Source of the DNA: Alphaproteobacteria bacterium
GTDB taxonomy: Bacteria; Pseudomonadota; Alphaproteobacteria; Geminicoccales; Geminicoccaceae
Direction of reading: 5' to 3'
Assembly: GCA_026982585.1 (NCBI GenBank)
Contig: JALSGW010000373.1
Span: 1 to 9,128 of the forward strand
DNA: 9,128 nt
In this document: positions 1-5,810 of the stretch, piece after piece
Numbering within the stretch: the first letter of the stretch is position 1
Layout of the letters: the number at the start of each line of letters is the position of its first letter
The notes under the pieces: generated by a model
Databases searched by the model: none
What the model saw: only the letters and a program-made list of their open reading frames with translations
What the model was told of the DNA's origin: nothing
Made by a program: the position numbers and the translations under genes

Positions 1-1573
1 GTTCGATCTCTGGCAGGACTATGTGCGGCTGTGGCACCACACCGCGCTGCGCCTGTGCGGCCGGGAGGCGGCGCCGGTGGCGGTCCCGGAGCGGGGTGAT
101 CGGAGGTTCAAGGACCCCGCCTGGGACGACCACCTTTTGTTCGACGTCATCAAACAGTCCTACCTCCTCACCTCGCGCTATCTCCTGGACCTGGCCCAGG
201 GCGGTGAGGGGCTCGACGAGAAGACCCGCCAGAAGGTGGCGTTCTACACGCGCCAGTTCGTCGACGCCTTCGCCCCCACCAATTTCGTGCTCAGCAATCC
301 GGAGGTGCTGCGGGCCACGGTCGAGAGCCGCGGCGCCAACCTGCTGCGCGGGCTCAAGAACATGCTCGAGGATCTGGAGCGGGGCAAGGGGCGGCTTGCG
401 ATCCGCATGACCGACACCGACGCCTTCGCGATCGGGCGCAATCTCGCCACCACCCCCGGCAAGGTGGTGTTCCAGAACGAGCTCATGCAGCTCATCCAAT
501 ACGCGCCCGCCACCGAGCGGGTCCACGAGCGCCCGCTCGTCATCGTGCCGCCCTGGATCAACAAGTACTACATCCTCGATCTCCAGCCCAAGAACAGCTT
601 CATCCGCTACGCGGTGGAGCGAGGATTCACCGTCTTCGTGCTGTCCTGGGTCAATCCCGACGAGCGTCTCGCCCACAAGACCTTCGACGACTACATGCGG
701 GAGGGTCCCCTCGCCGCCTTCGACGCCGCCCTCAGGCAGACCGGCGCCCGCTCGCTCAACGCCGTCGGCTATTGTCTGGGCGGCACGCTGCTCGCGGCGA
801 CCCTGGCCTGGATGGCGGCCAAGCGCGACCGCCGGGTCAAGTCGGCCACCTTCCTCACCACGCTCGTCGACTTCAGCGATCCCGGCGAGCTCGGCGTGTT
901 CATCGACGAGGAGCAGCTCGCGGCCCTGGAGGAGCTCATGAACCGGCGCGGCTATCTCGACGGCGCCGAGATGGCCACCACCTTCAACCTCTTGCGGGCC
1001 AACGACCTCATCTGGTCGTTCGTGGTCAACAATTACCTGTTGGGACGCGACCCCTTCCCCTTCGACCTCCTCTACTGGAACTCCGACAGCACCCGCATGC
1101 CCGCGGCCATGCACAGCTTCTATCTGCGGGCCTTCTATCTGGAGAACCGGCTCGTGCAGCCGGGCGGGGTGGAGCTGCTCGGGGTGCCCATCGATCTCAC
1201 CCGGGTGCGCCAGCCCACCTATCTGGTCGCCACCAAGGAGGACCACATCGCCCCCTGGAAGACCACCTACGCCGCCACCCAGCTCTACCGCGGCCCGAAG
1301 ACCTTCGTGCTGGCCGGATCGGGCCATATCGCCGGCATCATCAATCCCCCCGCCGCAGACAAGTACGGCTATTGGCTGAACCCGGAGCTGCCGCCGGATC
1401 CCGAAGCCTGGTTCGATCGGGCCCAGGCCCACAAGGGGTCGTGGTGGCCGCACTGGGCGGCGTGGCTCGCCGAACACGGCGGCCGCATGGTGGAGGCGCG
1501 CGATCCCGCCTCCGGGCCGCTGGTTCCGTTGGAGGATGCGCCGGGTTCCTATGTGCGGGTGCGCGCCCATTGA
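1..1573 (+). CDS. phaC: Class I poly(3-hydroxyalkanoate) synthase PhaC, 5'-truncated by the window edge
   Basis: Polymerises (R)-3-hydroxyacyl-CoA into PHA on the surface of storage granules. The reading frame is already open at base 2 (FDLWQDY precedes the GTG at 23), so the true start lies outside the window. Judged against the 589-residue Cupriavidus enzyme, about 60 N-terminal residues are missing. The alpha/beta-hydrolase fold carries the lipase-like box GYCLGG, with the nucleophile Cys at 773-775. The catalytic Asp is in EDHIAPW (codon 1241-1243) and the general-base His in GSGHIAGIINPP (codon 1325-1327). The Asp-to-His spacing of 28 residues equals that of D480/H508 in the Cupriavidus enzyme. 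The tail with WWPHWAAWLAEHGG is typical of class I. No frameshift or missing key residue is seen. tenA follows on the same strand after 63 nt. No phaA, phaB, phaP or phaR is visible here. The family call is very secure. Confidence 0.97.
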   Translation, partial: FDLWQDYVRLWHHTALRLCGREAAPVAVPERGDRRFKDPAWDDHLLFDVIKQSYLLTSRYLLDLAQGGEGLDEKTRQKVAFYTRQFVDAFAPTNFVLSNPEVLRATVESRGANLLRGLKNMLEDLERGKGRLAIRMTDTDAFAIGRNLATTPGKVVFQNELMQLIQYAPATERVHERPLVIVPPWINKYYILDLQPKNSFIRYAVERGFTVFVLSWVNPDERLAHKTFDDYMREGPLAAFDAALRQTGARSLNAVGYCLGGTLLAATLAWMAAKRDRRVKSATFLTTLVDFSDPGELGVFIDEEQLAALEELMNRRGYLDGAEMATTFNLLRANDLIWSFVVNNYLLGRDPFPFDLLYWNSDSTRMPAAMHSFYLRAFYLENRLVQPGGVELLGVPIDLTRVRQPTYLVATKEDHIAPWKTTYAATQLYRGPKTFVLAGSGHIAGIINPPAADKYGYWLNPELPPDPEAWFDRAQAHKGSWWPHWAAWLAEHGGRMVEARDPASGPLVPLEDAPGSYVRVRAH

Positions 1574-1622
1574 GGCCTGCCGGTCCGGCCGGCCGCAGGG
1601 GCTTTGGGCCGTGTGCGATCGC

Positions 1623-1630
1623 GGGGTGAT
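1623..1630 (+). promoter_or_regulatory. Ribosome binding site of tenA, deciding the start
   Basis: GGGGTGAT lies 6 nt before the ATG at 1637, and its GGTGAT part pairs perfectly with the 3' end of 16S rRNA. This favours ATG 1637 over the in-frame TTG at 1604, which would add 11 non-conserved residues. Residue numbering from 1637 also matches Bacillus TenA to within one or two positions. Confidence 0.6.
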
Positions 1631-1636
1631 GCGGAG

Positions 1637-2326
1637 ATGAGCGGGTTTTGCGCACGCATGTGGGAGGAGATCGGGGAGCTCTTTGCCCGGATCCTGGCCC
1701 ATCCCTTCAACCGGGAGCTGGCCTCGGGCGGGCTCGCCCGCGAACGGTTCGTGGGCTATGTGATCCAGGACGCCCATTACCTGGACTTCTTCGCCCGGGC
1801 GTTGGCGGCGGCTGCGGCGCGCGCGCCCGAGAGCGCCGACCAGGTGGCGCTCGCCCAGGCCTCGGCGGAGGCCATCACCGTCGAGCGCACGCTGCACGAG
1901 CGGTTTTTCGGCGCCTACGGGATCGACGAGGCGCGCTGGCGGGCCACGCCGCCTTCGCCCGCCTGCTTCGCCTATGGGCATTATCTGATCGCCACCGCCG
2001 AGACCGCCTCTTATGCGGTGGCGCTGGCTGCGCTCGTGCCCTGTTTCCGCATCTACGAGGAGGTGGGAAAGGCGCTGCTCCGCGAGGCCCGCGGTGCCGA
2101 CCATCCCTATCGCTCCTGGATCGACACCTACAGCGACGAATCCTACGCCGCCACCGTGAGGCGGATCGAAAGCCTGTGCGACCGGGCGGCGGAGGCGGCC
2201 GGGGATGCGGAACGGGCGGCCATGCGCCGGGCCTATCTCACCTCCAGCCAGCTCGAATGGATGTTCTGGGATTCCGCCTGGCGCATGGAACGCTGGCCGT
2301 TCGAGCTTCCGGGCCGGCGGGGCTGA
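1637..2326 (+). CDS. tenA: TenA family aminopyrimidine aminohydrolase (thiaminase II)
   Basis: A 229-residue all-helical TenA/PQQC-fold protein. Characterised members hydrolyse 4-amino-5-aminomethyl-2-methylpyrimidine to the hydroxymethyl form, salvaging the pyrimidine of degraded thiamine. They act in the cytoplasm. Visible signatures, in order, are HPFNREL near residue 22, IQDAHYLDFF with the substrate-binding Asp45, FAYGHYL with Tyr113, VPCFRIYEEVG with nucleophile Cys136 and Tyr140, WIDTYSDESY near 161-170, and SSQLEWMFWDSAW with Glu207. These correspond to D44, Y112, C135, Y139 and E205 of Bacillus subtilis TenA, so it belongs to the Cys-containing (TenA_C) class and looks active. It is 63 nt downstream of phaC and may be cotranscribed with it. 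No other thiamine genes and no TPP riboswitch are visible nearby. The exact substrate is inferred from the family only. Confidence 0.93.
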   Translation: MSGFCARMWEEIGELFARILAHPFNRELASGGLARERFVGYVIQDAHYLDFFARALAAAAARAPESADQVALAQASAEAITVERTLHERFFGAYGIDEARWRATPPSPACFAYGHYLIATAETASYAVALAALVPCFRIYEEVGKALLREARGADHPYRSWIDTYSDESYAATVRRIESLCDRAAEAAGDAERAAMRRAYLTSSQLEWMFWDSAWRMERWPFELPGRRG

Positions 2327-2461
2327 GGGACGCTCGGCCGTAGCCTGCCCCTGGCGGTTGAGGCACGGGTCTCCGGCTTCGAGCGGATCAATCGCGATAT
2401 GCGGAGCGCAACGTCGCGCGCCCTCGCGCCCCCGCGCGCGCCGTCTTCGGATCCGGCCGCA
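2327..2461. other. Convergent intergenic gap between tenA and recO
   Basis: 135 nt between the tenA stop and the recO stop, where two converging transcripts should end. It contains one copy of the 19-bp direct repeat (2387-2405), a run of alternating GC around 2414-2440 with CGCGCG arms that could fold, and the palindrome CGGATCCG at 2448-2455. No stem followed by a T-tract is present on either strand, so no canonical intrinsic terminator can be called. I see no gene in it. Confidence 0.6.
2387..2405. repeat. Direct repeat copy A, intergenic
   Basis: ATCAATCGCGATATGCGGA matches copy B at 2461-2479 in 18 of 19 positions (A versus G at the 13th base). Copy starts are 74 bp apart, and both contain the palindrome ATCGCGAT. 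Read on the minus strand it would encode Ser-Ala-Tyr-Arg-Asp-stop, a variant of the actual RecO C-terminus. The flanks beyond the repeat do not match. Confidence 0.7.
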
Positions 2462-2479
2462 TCAATCGCGATGTGCGGA
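2461..2479. repeat. Direct repeat copy B, forming the 3' end of recO
   Basis: ATCAATCGCGATGTGCGGA. On the minus strand, bases 2479 to 2462 are the last codons of recO (Ser-Ala-His-Arg-Asp-stop). It pairs with copy A at 2387-2405. It could be a partial duplication of the gene end or one unit of a dispersed repeat family. One window cannot separate these. Confidence 0.7.
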
Positions 2480-3232
2480 CGAGGTTGGAACCTCCGGCTC
2501 GGCGCCGCAGAGCTGGTCACGCAGAAGGCGCAACAGCCGTTCGCGGGCGGCGGGCAGGGGCCGGTCGGTCGGCGCCAGCAGGTGGCGGCGCAGGAAGAAA
2601 CCGCAAAGCCGCAGGCCCTCCAGGATGTCGGCGGTGCTCGCTCCTTCGGCACCGCAGAGAAAGGCCGGCAGCGGCAAGAGCCGCGGCGCCCAGGATCCGG
2701 CCGCCTGCCGGCTCACCGCGCGGCCCGTCCTGGGCGACACATAGGCGAGCTCCTCGGTGCGCCCGGTCACCGCACAGCGCTCGAGCTGGAGGCCGAAGCC
2801 GGCCTCCTCCAGCACCAGAAGCTCGAATTTCACATATCGGGTGAGCCAGTCCTCGGGACGCGCGGCGAGCTCCTCGAGCAGCCACAACAGGCCGGCATAG
2901 AGGCGCGGGTGGGGATCCCGTTCGCCCACGGTGGCGGCGGCGAGCTCGAGGGCCGAGCCCATGGCGGCGAGGGCGAGGGGGGAGTCGAGCACCGTGCTGG
3001 CATAGAGCCGCAGCGGCTCCACCGTGAACGAGCCCAATTGTTGCGCGAGCCGCGCCCGCCAGCGGCAGGCGAGGCGGTTGCCCGGCTGCAGCAGCGGGCG
3101 CAGGCGGCGGCTGGCGCCGCCGCGCACGAGTCCGGCATGGCGGCCGTGGTCCCGGGTCAGGAGCTGCGCGACCGCGTCCCGCTCGCCGAGCCGGCGCGCC
3201 GACAGCACCACTCCCTCATCCTGCCATTCCAT
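2462..3232 (-). CDS. recO: DNA repair protein RecO
   Basis: A 256-residue recombination mediator of the RecFOR pathway. In the family it binds single- and double-stranded DNA and SSB, anneals strands, and with RecR loads RecA at gaps. The N-terminal OB fold begins MEWQDEGVVLSARRLGE, followed by the characteristic GLVRGGASRR and LLQPGNRL (residues 34-54) and LGSFTVEP (67-74). The C-terminal helical domain holds TRYVKFELLVLEEAGFGLQL and CAVTG around 131-157. Only Cys153 remains at the position where zinc-binding RecO proteins have clustered CxxC pairs, as is common in proteobacteria. The ATG lies 3 nt after the era stop with only a weak ribosome binding site, so translation is probably coupled to era. 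The last codons fall inside a 19-bp direct repeat. It is the last gene of the lepB-rnc-era-recO cluster. Confidence 0.93.
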   Translation of the reverse strand: MEWQDEGVVLSARRLGERDAVAQLLTRDHGRHAGLVRGGASRRLRPLLQPGNRLACRWRARLAQQLGSFTVEPLRLYASTVLDSPLALAAMGSALELAAATVGERDPHPRLYAGLLWLLEELAARPEDWLTRYVKFELLVLEEAGFGLQLERCAVTGRTEELAYVSPRTGRAVSRQAAGSWAPRLLPLPAFLCGAEGASTADILEGLRLCGFFLRRHLLAPTDRPLPAARERLLRLLRDQLCGAEPEVPTSSAHRD

Positions 3233-3235
3233 GGC

Positions 3236-4165
3236 TCAGCTCTGGAACTCGAGGCCCATCTCCCGGTAGCGTTCCGGATCGTCCTGCCAGTCCCGGCGCA
3301 CCCGCACGTAGAGGAACAGATGCACCCGTTTGTCGAGCAGCCGTTCGAGTTCCTTGCGCGCCCGTTCCCCGATCAGCCGGATGCGGCGGCCGCCCCGGCC
3401 GAGCACGATGGCCTTCTGGCTCTCGCGCTGGACGTAGATGGTCTGGTCGATGCGCACCTCCTTGCCGTCCGGACTCTCCGCGAAGGCCTCCACCTCCACC
3501 GTGATGGCGTAGGGGAGCTCCTGCTGGAGCTGGAGGAAGACCTGTTCGCGGGTGATTTCGGCGGCGAGCGCCCGGGTCGAGAGGTCGGAGATCTGGTCCT
3601 CGGGAAACAGCCACGGCCCCTCCGGCATGCGGGCCGCGACCGCTTCCAGCAGGTCCTCGAGCCCGTCCCCGGTGCGCGCCGAGACCAGCCAGGTGGCGGC
3701 GAACGACAGCCGTCGGTTGAAGGCATCGACGAGCGGGAGCAGTTGTAATCGCTGTTTGACCAGGTCGATTTTGTTGACCACCAAAAAGCGGGGGACGGAG
3801 CTGCGCTCGAGGCCGGCGAGCACGTGTTCGCTGGCGGCATCCAGCCCGCGGCGGGCGTCCGCCACCATCAGCACGAGATCGGCGTCCTGGGCGGCCGTCC
3901 AGGCGGCCCGCACCATGGCGCGCTCGAGGCGCCGTCCCGGACGGGGCTGGAAGATGCCGGGGGTGTCCACGAACAGGAGCTGCGCCGGTCCTTTGAGGGT
4001 GATGCCGATGATGCGGCGGCGGGTGGTCTGCACCTTGGGGCTGACGATGGAGACCTTGTGGCCGACGAGCCGGTTGAGCAGGGTGGATTTGCCCACATTG
4101 GGCGCCCCGATGATGGCGACGAAGCCGGCCCGGGTGGGAGAGCTCGCGGTGTCGCTCGCGCTCAT
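3236..4165 (-). CDS. era: GTPase Era, 30S ribosome assembly factor
   Basis: A 309-residue essential GTPase that binds the 3' end of 16S rRNA and checks 30S maturation, partly at the membrane. The GTPase domain shows G1 GAPNVGKS (residues 20-27), the switch region with VQTTRRRI (45-52), G3 DTPG (67-70), G4 NKID (131-134) and G5 SA in LVSARTGDG (160-168). The C-terminal KH RNA-binding domain (about 200-300) contains VLGRGGRRIRLIG and the Era ending VHLFLYVRV...W. The frame stays open upstream to 4357, but the added residues are an antisense-like shadow of rnc. ATG 4165 gives the family start, has AAGGGG 5 nt upstream, and overlaps the rnc stop as ATGA. That overlap implies coupled translation with RNase III, which acts on the same rRNA. 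Confidence 0.97.
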   Translation of the reverse strand: MSASDTASSPTRAGFVAIIGAPNVGKSTLLNRLVGHKVSIVSPKVQTTRRRIIGITLKGPAQLLFVDTPGIFQPRPGRRLERAMVRAAWTAAQDADLVLMVADARRGLDAASEHVLAGLERSSVPRFLVVNKIDLVKQRLQLLPLVDAFNRRLSFAATWLVSARTGDGLEDLLEAVAARMPEGPWLFPEDQISDLSTRALAAEITREQVFLQLQQELPYAITVEVEAFAESPDGKEVRIDQTIYVQRESQKAIVLGRGGRRIRLIGERARKELERLLDKRVHLFLYVRVRRDWQDDPERYREMGLEFQS

Positions 4166-4884
4166 GGCCGCCCCTTGGTCCGTTTGAGCATCCTGCGCGC
4201 CGCCGCCCGTTCCGCGGACCGCTTGTTGCGCCCCTCGCCCACACAGGGCGGGTAGCCCTCCACCTGGACCTCCACCCGGAACAGCGGCGCGTGGGCGGGG
4301 CCGCTCTGCTCGACCAGCCGGTAGCTGGGCACCGGCAGCCCCCGGCCCTGGGCCCATTCCTGCAGGGCGGTCTTGGGATCGCGCGGGGGCGTGGCGAGGG
4401 CTTGGATGCGCGCACTCCAGTGGCGTTCCACGAAACGGGCGGCCGCCTCCAGTCCTCCGTCCAGATAGAGCGCCCCGATCACCGCCTCCAGACAGTCGGC
4501 GAGCACCCCGGGATTCTGGCGCAGGCCGGTCTCCTCCTCGCTCCGCCCGAGCCTGAGGAAGCGGGAGAGCTCCAGCTCCGCCGCCACCTCGGCCAGCACT
4601 TCGCCGCTCACGAGATGGGCGAGGCGCTTGCCCAGCGCCCCCTCGCGGTCCTGGGGATAGCGCTGCAGGAGCCGCTCCGCCACCACCAGGCCCAGCACCC
4701 GATCCCCGAGGAACTCGAGCCGTTCGTTGCTGCGGGCCCGCTCGCCCAGGCCCTTGAGGCCGCTTGCATGGGTGAGCGCCTCCAAGAGCAAGGTCCGGTC
4801 CCGGAATCGGTGGCCGATCCGGGCTTCAAGCGCATCCTCGGGTGTTGTGGCGGAGCTTCTGGGCGCGCGTCGCTCGTCCGGCAT
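4162..4884 (-). CDS. rnc: Ribonuclease III
   Basis: A 240-residue endonuclease that cleaves double-stranded RNA to process the rRNA precursor and some mRNAs. The N-terminal catalytic domain carries the signature NERLEFLGDRVLG (residues 53-65). The Mg-binding acidic residues Glu57, Asp61, Asp130 and Glu133 have the same spacing as E41, D45, D114 and E117 of E. coli RNase III. The double-stranded RNA binding domain spans about 168-236 (DPKTALQEWAQGRG through GEGRNKRSAERAAARRML). An N-terminal extension of about 15 residues is unremarkable. Its ATG is 6 nt after the lepB stop with no strong ribosome binding site, and its stop overlaps the era start by 4 nt. All catalytic residues are present. 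Confidence 0.97.
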   Translation of the reverse strand: MPDERRAPRSSATTPEDALEARIGHRFRDRTLLLEALTHASGLKGLGERARSNERLEFLGDRVLGLVVAERLLQRYPQDREGALGKRLAHLVSGEVLAEVAAELELSRFLRLGRSEEETGLRQNPGVLADCLEAVIGALYLDGGLEAAARFVERHWSARIQALATPPRDPKTALQEWAQGRGLPVPSYRLVEQSGPAHAPLFRVEVQVEGYPPCVGEGRNKRSAERAAARRMLKRTKGRP

Positions 4885-4890
4885 CGGGGC

Positions 4891-5643
4891 TCATTCGATG
4901 GCCATGAACAGGCGATCGTAACGGATCGCCCAGGGCCATCGCCAGACCTGCCACCAGGAGGCCTCGCCGTTGATGGAGAAAAAGAGGATCTCGGCGCGGC
5001 CGATCAGGTTCTCGAGCGGCACGAAACCCACATGGGGGGTGCGGCTGTCGAGGGAATTGTCCCGGTTGTCGCCCATCACGAAAATGTGGCCCGGCGGCAC
5101 CTCGAACACCCGGGTGTTGTCGAACCGGCTCTGCGGGGTGAGGTCGAGGGTGTAGTAGGATCGGCCGCCCGGCAGGGTCTCGCGGTACATGCGCGCCCGA
5201 AACCGGCGCCCGCTGCTCTCCTCCACGAACTCCCCCACATATTCCCGCTGCACCGGCTCGCCGTTGATGTAGAGCACCCCGTCCCGCACCTGGATCCGGT
5301 CCCCGGGCAGGCCCACCACCCGTTTGATGTAATCGGTCCGGTTGTCGGAGGGGAGTTTGAAGACCACCACGTCGCCGCGCTCCGGGAGCGATCCGAACAG
5401 GCGTCCCTCGAAGAGCGGCAGGCTGAAGGGCAGGGAATGGCGGCTGTAGCCGTAGGCGTATTTGGAGACGAACAGATAGTCCCCGATCAACAGGGTCGGT
5501 TTCATCGATCCGGAGGGGATGTTGAACGGTTCGAAGGCCAGGGTCCGGATCACGAGGGCGATCGCCACCGCATAGACGATGGTGCGGATGGTCTCGCGCA
5601 GGCCGCCGGATTTGCGCTCGCTCATCGAAACGGGCTCGTACAT
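4891..5643 (-). CDS. lepB: Signal peptidase I
   Basis: An inner-membrane serine protease with a Ser-Lys dyad that removes signal peptides from exported proteins on the periplasmic side. It is 250 residues long from ATG 5643. One N-terminal membrane segment (about 19-36) precedes box B, IPSGSMKPTL, with nucleophile Ser46. The general base is Lys107 in DYIKRVVGLPGD, and box E is GDNRDNSLDSR (191-201). Only one transmembrane helix is present, as in the shorter alphaproteobacterial enzymes, compared with the two-helix E. coli protein. The start is uncertain. ATG 5625 (MSERKSGG) fits the usual family start, while ATG 5643 adds six residues; GGAG sits 13 nt before 5643, and only GAG 9 nt before 5625. 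It is the first gene of the lepB-rnc-era-recO cluster, with a candidate promoter at 5698-5726. Confidence 0.96.
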   Translation of the reverse strand: MYEPVSMSERKSGGLRETIRTIVYAVAIALVIRTLAFEPFNIPSGSMKPTLLIGDYLFVSKYAYGYSRHSLPFSLPLFEGRLFGSLPERGDVVVFKLPSDNRTDYIKRVVGLPGDRIQVRDGVLYINGEPVQREYVGEFVEESSGRRFRARMYRETLPGGRSYYTLDLTPQSRFDNTRVFEVPPGHIFVMGDNRDNSLDSRTPHVGFVPLENLIGRAEILFFSINGEASWWQVWRWPWAIRYDRLFMAIE

Positions 5644-5697
5644 GGGTGGTGCGGGACTCCGCTACGGCCGGGACCGCAACCGGTCGCATGCCCGGGG

Positions 5698-5726
5698 AAC
5701 CTAGAGGCAGCGGGCGGGGTGGTAAA
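5698..5726 (-). promoter_or_regulatory. Candidate sigma-70-type promoter of the lepB-rnc-era-recO cluster
   Basis: On the minus strand TTTACC (5726-5721) is followed by a 17-nt spacer and TAGGTT (5703-5698). The -35 box matches TTGACA at T1, T2, A4 and C5. The -10 box keeps the important T1, A2 and T6 of TATAAT. The expected transcription start is near 5691, giving a leader of about 48 nt to ATG 5643 or 66 nt to ATG 5625. The AT-richer boxes stand out in a very GC-rich gap of 167 nt (5644-5810), which otherwise shows no gene. The call rests on motif and position only. Confidence 0.45.
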
Positions 5727-5810
5727 GGCGCGCGCCCCAACCGGCGGCGTTTTCGGGCGTGATTCGCGCGCTGTGCGCTGGGGCGGGCCGTTCTCCTGGC
5801 CGCGGAGCTC

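Noticed and set aside
1576..1599. Possible terminator hairpin after phaC (CCTGC...GCAGG)
   Set aside because: Only five outer pairs match, the interior pairs poorly and no T-run follows. It is too weak to call, and tenA may be read from the same transcript.
2414..2440. CGCGCG inverted arms as a bidirectional terminator between tenA and recO
   Set aside because: Alternating CG sequence is self-complementary by nature in such GC-rich DNA, and no T-tract flanks it on either strand.
2462..3232. Loss of the RecO zinc site as an anomaly
   Set aside because: Many proteobacterial RecO proteins lack the full cysteine cluster, so the single Cys153 is ordinary.
2399..3748. 449-codon open frame on the plus strand
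   Set aside because: Antisense to recO and era, with the same low-information, His/Glu/Gly-rich composition. A GC-driven artefact.
5734..5784. CGCCCCA...TGGGGCG inverted repeat in the hemY-lepB gap
   Set aside because: The arms are 7 bp with a loop of nearly 40 nt and no T-run, so it is not a convincing terminator or operator.
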